Shown: one piece after another, positions 49,019 to 59,323 of the stretch
Numbering within the stretch: the first letter of the stretch is position 1
Layout: every line of letters starts with the position of its first letter
NCBI GenBank assembly: GCA_913058265.1
Contig: CAJXPQ010000006.1
Coordinates: 1 to 64,000 of the forward strand
Direction: 5' to 3'
Source: an uncultured Oligoflexia bacterium
GTDB lineage: Bacteria; Bdellovibrionota; Bacteriovoracia; Bacteriovoracales; Bacteriovoracaceae
Length of the DNA: 64,000 nucleotides
Program-made: the position numbers and the translations under genes
The notes under the pieces: model-generated
Seen by the model: the letters and a program-made list of their open reading frames with translations, nothing else
Database searches by the model: none
Told to the model about the DNA's origin: nothing

Positions 49019-50717
49019 GCAATCTTCGTTAATTAAATTTATTAATAGATATTACTATATTATATGTTTTATTATACTTCTTTTAGTCAACCTGCCAATT
49101 CTAGATAATCTCTTATTAGGTGATGATTACAATTATATCTTTAGGGAATCATCTAGTATTAAGCAAAATACCAATCCTCTTACATTTTTATTCCCATGGA
49201 GTCCTCAATTCAAAAGCTGGGGCCTAACATACATAACACTATGGTCTGAAGTAAAGCTTTTCAGTAATAATTATGTCTACTATAGGTTTGTAAATCTATC
49301 ACTTCATTTCATAAATTTTTACATCTTAAGTAAAATCCTTAATTCTAAATTCAGTAATCAGTCACAGAAAAACAAAATAATTTCACTACTTTTTCTATTT
49401 CATCCACTTTCTATTTTAACATATAGTTGGATCTTTCAAGTAAAGACACTATTAGCAGTGATGTTCATACTTTTATTTCTAAGATTACTGTGGAGCTCAA
49501 ACTTAAATCGCATAAGTAATAGAATAAAAATCACGGTATTTTTTATACTTTCGATTCTTAGTAAGTCAGTAGGAATTTTACTACCAATATATACCTTCTA
49601 TTACCTCTATAAGAAAAAGTTAAGTGCCAAGTCTAACATAATGATTACCTTGCCCTTAATAGTGATCTCATTTTTTTACGGACTTATTAATATAAAAGGT
49701 ATTACTTATTTAACAGAAGAAACAAAAAATATATCTTCACAGGTAGATAATGCCAATGCTGGAGAATATACGACAAATAAGAATGAGTCCGCCGACCAAG
49801 TCAAACAGGATGAGTTGAATAGCCATTATGCCTCAAGTGAGGATATTAATTTTAATATTCAAATAATGGAGGAGATAAAACTAAGTACAACAAGATATGC
49901 AAAAAGGTTGACGGAGTTTAATACATTACTAGAGTCATATATCATAACGATTCAAAACTATGGTAGGCTTACGCTCTCTCTATTGGGAATAAATAACTAC
50001 TATCCTTTTTATGAACCAACACACCTTACTTTTAATTCAATGAAAGTATATATCTATATTCTTTTAGGGAGCTTACTATTGGTCCTTACACCTTTCCTGA
50101 ATCACTACTTAATCCTAGTCGTCACACTAACATTACCAATAACTGGAATGTTTTATATTCCTTATATGAAATATTCTTATTCATCAGACCATTGGTTCTA
50201 CCCGGCCACGATAGGTCTAATACTATTAGTTGGCAGCTATATTAAAAACATTAAAATTCTATCCTCTCTATCTCTAGTAATTCTGATAAGCTACTGCTTA
50301 ACTATCTTTAAGTATCGAGATACAAATGAGCTACTGACCCAAAATTTTATTACCTACAAGAATCCTTTTGCGCTGGAAAGTAAATCTGTTAACGATATCA
50401 TTTTAAAGCAAAGAAGAGTTGTATTTGGAATCTATGATTACTTACTTATGAATGTTGATCATGAAAACTCTAAGTATTACTTTACCCTTAGTACAAATAC
50501 TGAAGTCGCCACGGACAAGCTCTATCGTCGCTATATCTCTAGATTCGCAAGGCAAGCGATAGAGAAACACGACGGTAAAATGCTCAACCAAATACTCTTG
50601 TTAAATGCAACTCATATCACCAGTGAATCTTTAGCCTTAATCAATTCAATGCAGGCTATTTTTACTCATAATCTTACGTCAACAGAATATGAAAATGCGA
50701 TGAAAAGCTTAGAATAA
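49017..50717 (+). CDS. Polytopic membrane protein, glycosyltransferase-like
   Basis: Multiple TM segments; NLLLGDDYNYIF acidic motif after TM1 resembling GT-C enzymes. Confidence 0.6.
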   Translation: MQSSLIKFINRYYYIICFIILLLVNLPILDNLLLGDDYNYIFRESSSIKQNTNPLTFLFPWSPQFKSWGLTYITLWSEVKLFSNNYVYYRFVNLSLHFINFYILSKILNSKFSNQSQKNKIISLLFLFHPLSILTYSWIFQVKTLLAVMFILLFLRLLWSSNLNRISNRIKITVFFILSILSKSVGILLPIYTFYYLYKKKLSAKSNIMITLPLIVISFFYGLINIKGITYLTEETKNISSQVDNANAGEYTTNKNESADQVKQDELNSHYASSEDINFNIQIMEEIKLSTTRYAKRLTEFNTLLESYIITIQNYGRLTLSLLGINNYYPFYEPTHLTFNSMKVYIYILLGSLLLVLTPFLNHYLILVVTLTLPITGMFYIPYMKYSYSSDHWFYPATIGLILLVGSYIKNIKILSSLSLVILISYCLTIFKYRDTNELLTQNFITYKNPFALESKSVNDIILKQRRVVFGIYDYLLMNVDHENSKYYFTLSTNTEVATDKLYRRYISRFARQAIEKHDGKMLNQILLLNATHITSESLALINSMQAIFTHNLTSTEYENAMKSLE

Positions 50718-53700
50718 ATCTTGCTTCAATATATCAATACTAAGAATTTTTTGAAAATATTTGGATTTAAATTCAAAAGAACTTTTATGGGCCTCAGTAA
50801 TTGTAAAATTAAAAACAAAATGATCTGATTCTTTAACAGTCTTATTAAGAATAAACGACTTGTCTAGATTACTTAAAGATAGTGAGTCTGAGAGACGATC
50901 TGAGTACTTAATAATAATTTTATAATGTCCATTGTATAATGTGAATGGTGTCTCAGTCTTACCATGCTCAAGTTTTGCAAAATACTCAAATGATTCCTCT
51001 TTTGTATCAATCTTTGATATTTCATAGTTAAAGTCATAGGAGAGATTGCCTCTAAGATTACAATTTAATAAAAAAGAACAAACTGAAAAGTACGGAGGAA
51101 TATAGATTATTAATTCATAATCCTTCAAGTATGACTCAATAAAAGACCCCTCGATATCCTCAAGTAAAGTGAGAAAGGACTCACCGGACAACTCTTCCTC
51201 AGGCTTAACTCGAATAGTTATTAACTGAGTAGTAGCACTTCCAGCTTTAAGTGTATCTGGAATATCTATCATTGTGTTTACGGGTTTAAAATCTTCAAAG
51301 GCAAGTGTTCGTATTTTAATATTATCAGAGGAATATTCCTCTAAATATCCTCCCCCTCCTAGTGGGAAATATAAGATACTATTAGCTGAGAATATATTAA
51401 TCGCTTTGTGCTTGATGCTATCCTTAAGGGTATCATTATTTACCAGCTCATAGCTTCCGACATCATTCCATATGATTTTTGAATTATTAATACTTAATGG
51501 ATATAAATCAAAATCTACATTCAGATATTTCTTTGAGTAATGGTATTCAACTTCTTCTATTTCACTAGCAATGCCATTTATAGTTAACTTCAAATAATTC
51601 ATTTCTGGCTCGATATGAACAATAAGAGCCACAGCACCCTGAATTGATTTATTATCTACTTCAAAGGAAAGACTACTACTCCCATTTATAACTTCACAAT
51701 GAAATTCCTTAAGATGCTGTATAGAAGACTTCACTTCGAAAACCAGATATCTGCCCTCAATTGATTCATTATTTACAACGACATCATGAAAGACTGTATA
51801 ACTATTTTTACTCTTTCCTTGAAAAGAGAGGCTAAATCCTAAAGAATTTGACCAATTTACCTTTCCTATATTTTTTTGATAAGTTGTGAGCATAAGATTA
51901 TCAGAGCGGTGAATATACTTACCTCTAAGCATGTGAGGGGCTTGATATCGTTGCTTGACAAGCTCTATGTCTAAAATTTTAATATCACAAACTTCCCCTT
52001 GACCAAAAAAACCTGTCAGGGTTAAATTAAGCTCATTTTGGCCTTCTAATACGTGTACCCACAATTCATAAATTCCACTCTCTGCATTCTTTACTAACGA
52101 ATTCAAATAGCGTACATCCGTATTTTTACTTATTAATTCCATATCTACGTGGTTCTCGCTTTTAGAACAATAGTAATCGATGTGAAAAATAATTATTTCA
52201 TCACGATCATGATCGTTAATAAATTTAATTGTCTTATTCACTTTGACATTTGTTTTTATAATATTGCTTTCAAAATAGAATTTAAGATTGTTGCTAGCGT
52301 CAGTTTCAACAACCGGTTTCAATACAGCATGACTTAGGAATACAGTATTTTCGTACCCATATGCATTTATTCCTACTAAGCCCTCGTCCCTCATCTGATT
52401 GTGAATCCCAACAAAATTCGGATAATTACTAAAGGCAATAGGGACGCTTATGTATTCTAAGCTAATACATTCCCTACTTTCTGATATTTCAAAATATATT
52501 TTAAGGCATTGCTCTGGAATAATATCTGTTTCGATTATGAAATAAATATAACTATCATTTGGAGCATGCACTATGCTAGCAATCCTTTGATATGGATCAT
52601 TAGAATTCTGAGAATAAAACTGGTTATTCAATGCATTTCTAAATTCTGTTTTTGCCACTCCAGGAAACAATGGCTCAGAGAAAAATACTTTCAACTTAGT
52701 GCACTTAGAACTCAAACTTTGCGATACAGGAATCCTTCTTAGTAAACACATTCGAGTACCATCTCCATCCTGACCTGCCTGAAGACTGATGCTCATTTCT
52801 TTATCCTCAACTATGGTGAGAGGCACACTTCCAAAAGAAGAAAGCACAGATAAACCAGAGTAATACCTGATATTAGATTTATTGTTTATATATTTCTCGA
52901 ATATTGTTAGCAAACCATATGGGGACGATATATTGTTCTCTAGGTGAGATCGTACAGTGAAGTATTCTAGATTCCTAGGCTTTAGAAAGCCCAAAGCATC
53001 CTTTTCGACAACATTACTCATTAAGTACAGACTCCGAGCCTTGGCCGTAATATCATTATTGTTTAACTTCTCATGTAAAGATTTGACTCCTTGAAAGTTA
53101 TAACTATAAGTCTCCTCATACAATCCAAAGAATTCAGGCTCTAAGTGCTCATAATAAAACAAACTCTCTTCTTTCCTTTTTGTTATCAAGTAAATAATCT
53201 TATCGAAGTAGCACGTACCCCATTCAAGTAACGTTAGATTATTCAAGCGTGACCAAGTATTTTGACCTGCAGAGATTGAACTGGAATCTCTGGCTATAAC
53301 AAAATCACATTCTTCTGTAATGTCTTTCTGCACTTCGAAATCGAACAAACTTTCCACACGATCCAACAGGGTTATAACCTTGGCTGCGAAACACCAATGG
53401 ATTCCAAGACTATGAAGTATATTTTTATTCCAAAGATCTTCTTCGCCGACGGCACATTTAATGTTTAAGACATTAATATGACCTAAACTATGAATTGGCT
53501 GTGTTCCAAAGTTCACATATATAATTTCTACTTGCTTTATTTTAGTAAAACGTTCTAAATCTTTTAAGTTTATCTTTTGGTAAGGATCAAAGGCCAATAG
53601 GATTATGTTTTTATTAATGAAGGATTTTGATGGATTTTTTTCAAAGTAAAACCTTGATTTGATCAAATCAGCATTATTTGATATTTCTTCTATATTCTCG

Positions 53701-54695
53701 TAGAAGTAATTTATACTGTGTTTTAAATTGTAACGGCCTTGTATTAATTTACAGTAATACAAATTTTTTAAATATATTTTACCAACATCATCTATATGGC
53801 CTTGGCTCCATTTATATGTAATGTGAGAGTCAATACAACCTGTATAATAGAAAAGCTTAAAGTTATTAAGGCTTAAGTTCAAAAACTTACCTTGATAACA
53901 AAAACCTTTCTGTACGATACTCAGTTCTTTTTGATAATACTCCCCAGCAATGACCTTACTAAAATTAATCGAATTATTTTCATTAAAAAATATATTCTCG
54001 ATATTTTTTGTGAGTAAACTTTTTTCAAGGTAGCTATTGAACTTTACAATTATCTCTTCGTTTGTATAATCTTGCCACCTCCGGTTTTCTATAAAGGTTC
54101 TTCTTCTGACACTAAACTGTTTCGGATCATTTAAGTAATTACACAAATCGACAACTTTATCATACTGCCTTTGAATGACTAACGACTCTAGTCTACCTCC
54201 AACCTTTCGCTTCGCAACATTCTTAAAAAGCCACTCGAACTGAAAGAAAATCTCTGTAATTATGTCTATATAGAACTTACGAGGGTAAAAGTAATAATTA
54301 AATTTATATTCCTTACCCTTAAGACAGATCCAATTTTCTTCTGGGAGGAACTTCAAACCACCAAACTCACTTAGAAAAATAGATTCTATTTCATTATGGA
54401 AGTCAAAATCCTTAAGGATTGGAAATAAAAAGTTTAAGAACATAAATGTTTTTTCTAAGTCATTAATGTTTTTGGTATTAACATCTCCAACTATAAAAAA
54501 ATCTAAATCTGATATTACGGGGATAAAGTAATTTTTGTCATAGCTTCCTTTTAAATAAGCATCATGGACATAATTTTTTCTTCTTAAAATGAAACGTACT
54601 ATATAGATCGCTAGCCGGTAATAAGAATCATACACTTTGGCGATAAAGCTTATTGAACCGATCTGATATAAAAAATAGATAATTTTACTCTTCAT
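50709..54695 (-). CDS. Giant protein (1328 aa) with N-terminal nucleotidyltransferase-like domain
   Basis: KGSYDKNYFIPVISDLDFFIVGD resembles Pol-beta NTase GS...DxD; long beta-rich C-terminal region. Confidence 0.65.
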   Translation of the reverse strand: MKSKIIYFLYQIGSISFIAKVYDSYYRLAIYIVRFILRRKNYVHDAYLKGSYDKNYFIPVISDLDFFIVGDVNTKNINDLEKTFMFLNFLFPILKDFDFHNEIESIFLSEFGGLKFLPEENWICLKGKEYKFNYYFYPRKFYIDIITEIFFQFEWLFKNVAKRKVGGRLESLVIQRQYDKVVDLCNYLNDPKQFSVRRRTFIENRRWQDYTNEEIIVKFNSYLEKSLLTKNIENIFFNENNSINFSKVIAGEYYQKELSIVQKGFCYQGKFLNLSLNNFKLFYYTGCIDSHITYKWSQGHIDDVGKIYLKNLYYCKLIQGRYNLKHSINYFYENIEEISNNADLIKSRFYFEKNPSKSFINKNIILLAFDPYQKINLKDLERFTKIKQVEIIYVNFGTQPIHSLGHINVLNIKCAVGEEDLWNKNILHSLGIHWCFAAKVITLLDRVESLFDFEVQKDITEECDFVIARDSSSISAGQNTWSRLNNLTLLEWGTCYFDKIIYLITKRKEESLFYYEHLEPEFFGLYEETYSYNFQGVKSLHEKLNNNDITAKARSLYLMSNVVEKDALGFLKPRNLEYFTVRSHLENNISSPYGLLTIFEKYINNKSNIRYYSGLSVLSSFGSVPLTIVEDKEMSISLQAGQDGDGTRMCLLRRIPVSQSLSSKCTKLKVFFSEPLFPGVAKTEFRNALNNQFYSQNSNDPYQRIASIVHAPNDSYIYFIIETDIIPEQCLKIYFEISESRECISLEYISVPIAFSNYPNFVGIHNQMRDEGLVGINAYGYENTVFLSHAVLKPVVETDASNNLKFYFESNIIKTNVKVNKTIKFINDHDRDEIIIFHIDYYCSKSENHVDMELISKNTDVRYLNSLVKNAESGIYELWVHVLEGQNELNLTLTGFFGQGEVCDIKILDIELVKQRYQAPHMLRGKYIHRSDNLMLTTYQKNIGKVNWSNSLGFSLSFQGKSKNSYTVFHDVVVNNESIEGRYLVFEVKSSIQHLKEFHCEVINGSSSLSFEVDNKSIQGAVALIVHIEPEMNYLKLTINGIASEIEEVEYHYSKKYLNVDFDLYPLSINNSKIIWNDVGSYELVNNDTLKDSIKHKAINIFSANSILYFPLGGGGYLEEYSSDNIKIRTLAFEDFKPVNTMIDIPDTLKAGSATTQLITIRVKPEEELSGESFLTLLEDIEGSFIESYLKDYELIIYIPPYFSVCSFLLNCNLRGNLSYDFNYEISKIDTKEESFEYFAKLEHGKTETPFTLYNGHYKIIIKYSDRLSDSLSLSNLDKSFILNKTVKESDHFVFNFTITEAHKSSFEFKSKYFQKILSIDILKQDLF

Positions 54696-55701
54696 TCAGA
54701 AGCTCCATAATTTTCCTTGAGTTATCTCGTGTATTAGATGAAGTATACAGAAAGTAGCAATCTGATTTTTTCAATAAGAAGAGCGATGATAGTATTCTTG
54801 AAAGTAGTATTTTGCTGTTTCTCACGTGGTCAATTAACGAATTTTGTAAAAAGTATTCTACGATCATAGGTAAGCCTATGCCTGCAATCATATGTGTTTG
54901 CAATTCCTTAAGCATTCTCAGCTTTGAAGTTTTCTTCAATTCTGGATTTTCATTTGTTGAGCGGAAGCCCACGACAAGAATTGCCTTCTCACCTACTTCA
55001 ATTTTATTTTTAAGCTCAGAAGTGCTTACAAGAAATTTTTTACTATAATTTGAGCGTTTAAATTCATATAAATTCTCATCTCTTAAGTATGGAAAATAAT
55101 TAAAGAGCTTATTATCACTTTCATGGCCGATTCTAAGTGGGAAACAATATAAACGTCCCCAGCGATTAACAACAGGTGTATCATCTGAGATTATTTTTAC
55201 ATCTTCATCACGCAGTAATTCCATCAACATAGTAGATTTCCCACCCTTTGAAGGCATCATATAAATGAGATTCTTATTATTATATGATACGGCCGATGCA
55301 TGTATTTTATGATATCCATGTAGATCACAATACTTGCCACTTCTTGATAGAACTAATAGGTATAATAGTTCATGAGCAATGTTATTAGTTTTATATTTAA
55401 CTTCTACCGACTCGTCGTTATAGTTGAATATTGTTAATGCTTTTCCATAGTAATCATTATACCTAATTTCACCATGATCATAGTATATTGAGTTTTCTGT
55501 TTGTTTCGTTGCTATAAGCTTTTGATCTATCTTATAGTTCTCTACTTGAGAGGCCTTAATTGTTAGTATTTTTTTAGACTTGTTTAAACTATTTACTAAG
55601 AAATAATCAAAATCTTTTTTAATTTTCGTAATAATTTCTTCATCTTTAAGAAATATTTCTATTCCAAAATTAAATATTTGAATCCTAATACTTCCTATCA
55701 A
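54685..55701 (-). CDS. HPr kinase/PEPCK-like P-loop protein
   Basis: KIHASAVSYNNKNLIYMMPSKGGKSTMLMELL (P-loop) and VKIISDDTPVVN, typical of HprK-like proteins. Confidence 0.75.
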   Translation of the reverse strand: MIGSIRIQIFNFGIEIFLKDEEIITKIKKDFDYFLVNSLNKSKKILTIKASQVENYKIDQKLIATKQTENSIYYDHGEIRYNDYYGKALTIFNYNDESVEVKYKTNNIAHELLYLLVLSRSGKYCDLHGYHKIHASAVSYNNKNLIYMMPSKGGKSTMLMELLRDEDVKIISDDTPVVNRWGRLYCFPLRIGHESDNKLFNYFPYLRDENLYEFKRSNYSKKFLVSTSELKNKIEVGEKAILVVGFRSTNENPELKKTSKLRMLKELQTHMIAGIGLPMIVEYFLQNSLIDHVRNSKILLSRILSSLFLLKKSDCYFLYTSSNTRDNSRKIMELLNEE

Positions 55702-56683
55702 CGAATCTCCCTTTTAAGCCTACGGTACTTCCACAAACTATACCGATACTAAAAAAAACATGAATTATAACGGTATACATCCATGTTAGTGGTAAGGATA
55801 AGATATTATTTGTCTTGTAAAATATATTTATTCCTACTGCTATTGTGAATAAAGTATGAAGAACAATCAAACTGAAACTTATCTTAAAGTCGATTAGCGG
55901 CATTAGAATTATCAATAGCCCTGTCACGATTGGTAGTAGGAAAAGTAGTTTAAACTTTACGCCCTCCATGAAAAAGCTAACTCCTCTAAAATATCCAGAT
56001 TTATACTGTATTACTGCTTGGTCAATAAAATTTTCACGCCTCTTATGCTTTACCGTTAGCTCTGAGAAATATCCCATTTTCACACCATGTTGTGCAAAGT
56101 GATCTAATAAAATATTTTCTTCGCATCTCATTATGACTTCATCAAATGTATTTTCCTCAAAAAGACTACTTCTTACCCAGAGGTTACATAAAGTTAAATC
56201 AATCTCAGTCGCTTTAAACTTTGTCTTACCTTTCGAGTGTCTAATCGCCGTTGGTCCCATGACGAAGTATGATCCAAGAACGCTTGCGATGACCTCTTGC
56301 TTAAAACTACTTTTTTCTATGCTTGAGTCCGAGCCACCAAACACGTCAAATTCATTTCCTGTTAGTATTTTACTCGCTTCTTCGAGGTAATTTTCTGTTA
56401 ACTCAACATCATCGTCCAGAAATAGTTTAAACTCTCCTGACGAGGCTTCAACTAACAAATTCCTTGATTTTCCTGGTGGCGGAATAGCATCAACAAGCTC
56501 AACACCAATACCCGACACTTTCACCTCACTAATAACTTTATTCGATTCAATATCGCTTCTAAGCAAAAGAAGGTGAATATTGCTATAGCTCTGAGTCTTT
56601 TGTCTCATAACACTCTCAAGACATGCTTTCAAATCTTTAGACCTATTAAATGACGCTATTAAGATATCAAATGATGTCGACAT
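55685..56683 (-). CDS. Family 2 glycosyltransferase
   Basis: DILIASFNRSKDLKACLESVMRQ, ASSGEFKLFLDDDVEL, C-terminal TM helices. Confidence 0.9.
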   Translation of the reverse strand: MSTSFDILIASFNRSKDLKACLESVMRQKTQSYSNIHLLLLRSDIESNKVISEVKVSGIGVELVDAIPPPGKSRNLLVEASSGEFKLFLDDDVELTENYLEEASKILTGNEFDVFGGSDSSIEKSSFKQEVIASVLGSYFVMGPTAIRHSKGKTKFKATEIDLTLCNLWVRSSLFEENTFDEVIMRCEENILLDHFAQHGVKMGYFSELTVKHKRRENFIDQAVIQYKSGYFRGVSFFMEGVKFKLLFLLPIVTGLLIILMPLIDFKISFSLIVLHTLFTIAVGINIFYKTNNILSLPLTWMYTVIIHVFFSIGIVCGSTVGLKGRFVDRKY

Positions 56684-56749
56684 TTATATCTTCCAATTTT
56701 TGTTTCATAACTAATATGGTATATAAAAAAGTACTAATTTTATAGAGAA

Positions 56750-58489
56750 ATGCGCAATATCTTCAAAGGATCAACAGTGAAATATTTTTTAATTGTCTTA
56801 GTCTTGATTAGCTGCTCTAAACAGAGAAATTCTAATGATAATGCTCTCAACTATGCATTAACAAGTACTGTCTCTACTTTAGATCCAGCATTAAGCTATG
56901 ATACTGTATCAGCTAAAGTCGTCTATCAAGCTTATGAAACTTTATTTGAATATAATTACCTCATTCGTCCTTATCAGCTTAAGCCTTTACTTGCTAAAGA
57001 GATGCCGAAAATATCAGACGATGGCTTAACTTACACAATAAAGCTTAAAGAGAATATTTACTATCACGAATCAAAAGCATTCAAAGGTAAGAGAAGAATG
57101 CTCATTGCTGAGGACTTTGTTAATCAAGTTAAAAGAATTGCCTTTATTTCTACTAAGAGTCCTGGGTGGTGGCTATTTAACGGTAAAATTAAGGGGTTAA
57201 ATAAGTTCCGTAAAGAGGCTAAGTCAGACTTAAGTAATTTTTTCTCATTAGATGTAGCTGGTATTAAGGCGCTAGACAAATTCACTCTTAAAATCACACT
57301 AAATCAACGCTATCCTCAACTTCAAAATGCTTTGGCGATGGCTTTCACCTCTCCTATGCCTGCTGAGGCTATCACTTTTTATGAAAATGATTTATCTCTA
57401 AATATGATCGGTACCGGTCCTTATAAGCTTGTACATTGGAATAAAAACTCAAGCATCAAGATGATTAGAAATGAGAACTATCATCCTGCCGCCTACCCCT
57501 CTAATGGTGATCGATTTTCTTATGAAAATAATTTACTTAAAGATTCTACAAAAAAAATTCCATTCATTGATCAAATTAACTTTAAAATTATTCGTGAATC
57601 ACAGACAAGATGGCTAAACTTCTTAAATAAAGATATTGATCTAATCACATTAACAAAGGACCACTTTTCTTCTGCCTTAAATGAAGAGGGTAAATTAAGT
57701 GACGAGTTTATTGAAAAAAATATAGCCCTACAGGTTGCACCGACTCTTACCTATTGGTGGCTTTCTTTTAATATGAAAGATCCTATTCTTGGTAAAAACT
57801 TAAACCTCAGAAAAGCTTTTGCTCATGCTGTGAATATTGAGGAATACATTAAAAAATTTACTAACAATATTGCGTTAAAGGCAAACTCCATTTATCCCCC
57901 AGGAGTTACTGGTTACTCTCCAGGTAATGAGCTTCCTTATGAGTATAACATTTCATTGGCCAAAAACTTTCTTGCCAAGGCTGGTTACCCTGAAGGTAAG
58001 GGACTTCCACTCTTCACCTATGATGTTCGTGGGTCTTCTACAGTTGCGAGGCAAATGGGTGAATTTATTCAAGCTGAACTTGCAAAAGTTGGAATCAAGG
58101 TTAAAGTTGTTAAGAATACCTTCCCTGGTTTTTTGGCCAAAAGCAGAACTGGAAGACTGCAAATTTGGCAAGGTGGTTGGGCCATGGACTACCCAGATCC
58201 TGAGAATGTAATTCAGCTTCTAACAACACCAAATCATCCACCAGGGGCAAACGCTAGCTCTTACTCAAACCCTGAAGTTGATAAACTTTATAATCAATTA
58301 TTTCTGGCCGAAAATGAAGAGCAAGTTTTTAAAATCACCCAAAGAGTACAGCAGATTGTGTCTAAAGGTTTACCTTGGGTTATGCAGTTTTACTCCCGTA
58401 ATTATATTTTACATAAAAACCAGTTAAAGAATTTTAGACAATCAGACCTTATTATTAATAATTTTAAATACTTACGTCTTGAGCAGTAA
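56750..58489 (+). CDS. ABC transporter substrate-binding lipoprotein (peptide/SBP family 5)
   Basis: Lipobox VLISCSK; STLDPALSYDTVSAKVVYQAYETLFEY, MIGTGPYKLVHW, WAMDYPDPENVIQLL. Confidence 0.93.
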   Translation: MRNIFKGSTVKYFLIVLVLISCSKQRNSNDNALNYALTSTVSTLDPALSYDTVSAKVVYQAYETLFEYNYLIRPYQLKPLLAKEMPKISDDGLTYTIKLKENIYYHESKAFKGKRRMLIAEDFVNQVKRIAFISTKSPGWWLFNGKIKGLNKFRKEAKSDLSNFFSLDVAGIKALDKFTLKITLNQRYPQLQNALAMAFTSPMPAEAITFYENDLSLNMIGTGPYKLVHWNKNSSIKMIRNENYHPAAYPSNGDRFSYENNLLKDSTKKIPFIDQINFKIIRESQTRWLNFLNKDIDLITLTKDHFSSALNEEGKLSDEFIEKNIALQVAPTLTYWWLSFNMKDPILGKNLNLRKAFAHAVNIEEYIKKFTNNIALKANSIYPPGVTGYSPGNELPYEYNISLAKNFLAKAGYPEGKGLPLFTYDVRGSSTVARQMGEFIQAELAKVGIKVKVVKNTFPGFLAKSRTGRLQIWQGGWAMDYPDPENVIQLLTTPNHPPGANASSYSNPEVDKLYNQLFLAENEEQVFKITQRVQQIVSKGLPWVMQFYSRNYILHKNQLKNFRQSDLIINNFKYLRLEQ

Positions 58490-58563
58490 GTTTTGCCTAT
58501 ATGGCCATTTGCCTTAAGTTTAGGGCCCATAAAACGAAGAGTTAACTGATAGTAACCTCTATA

Positions 58564-58980
58564 ATGGGTGAAAGAATGAAAATTTCCTGCAAAGTAAAAG
58601 TATTAATGCTCATGACTAGTTGTTTTATTTCAACACAATTAATGGCGAGAGATCATTTAATCTACAGCGTCGCTGAAGATATTCCTATGGGCAACGAAAA
58701 CGAGGTCCAAAGAAGAAACTACTACGTTAACATGGGGCAAAATCAAGGTGTAACTAAAGGTGTTGTTCTTGAGGTATACCGAGTAATATCAAAATCAAAT
58801 CCTTACGATAATAAGCGCAGGGTTAACTACAAAGTACCCATCGGGCAACTAGAAGTCCTGCACTCTGAGAACGAGTCTGCGATAGCTAGTATAAAAATGA
58901 AACACGACACAATCAATGATCCACTTTTTGAGATTAATAATTTTATGATTGGCGATCACGTATCAGTACATATTAAATAG
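58564..58980 (+). CDS. Hypothetical exported protein
   Basis: Signal peptide; YYVNMGQNQGVTKGVVLEVYRVI...IGQLEVLHSENESAIASI resembles FlgT-C-like beta domains. Start likely ATG 58576. Confidence 0.6.
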   Translation: MGERMKISCKVKVLMLMTSCFISTQLMARDHLIYSVAEDIPMGNENEVQRRNYYVNMGQNQGVTKGVVLEVYRVISKSNPYDNKRRVNYKVPIGQLEVLHSENESAIASIKMKHDTINDPLFEINNFMIGDHVSVHIK

Positions 58981-59226
58981 CTAGAAGATTTTTTTAGATT
59001 TTACGAGATTTCCGTAAAGTACGCCTTCATGGCTTCGTATGTTTTCAAGGGCAAGGACGTAATCACAATTCAAATTAAATCCGCCACCTCTAACTAAGAC
59101 TTTTGTAATGCGCACTCCGTCAAAATACCCAATAAAATGAAACCTATTCAAGTCATTACTCACACCGATATAACGAGATACAATATAAATTCTCTTCACT
59201 AGCAACTCCCTCCCTATTTTATGCAA
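58981..59226 (-). CDS. Small hypothetical protein
   Basis: 81 aa ORF with plausible coding composition; convergent with the preceding gene. Confidence 0.45.
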   Translation of the reverse strand: MHKIGRELLVKRIYIVSRYIGVSNDLNRFHFIGYFDGVRITKVLVRGGGFNLNCDYVLALENIRSHEGVLYGNLVKSKKIF

Positions 59227-59323
59227 TACTGTGCTCCCACAGAACTATTCATAAGTTATTGACTTATTTACAAAGAGCGCTAATTTAGGGAAAATTAGTA
59301 ACTACAAAAAGGAAAAATCTTAC

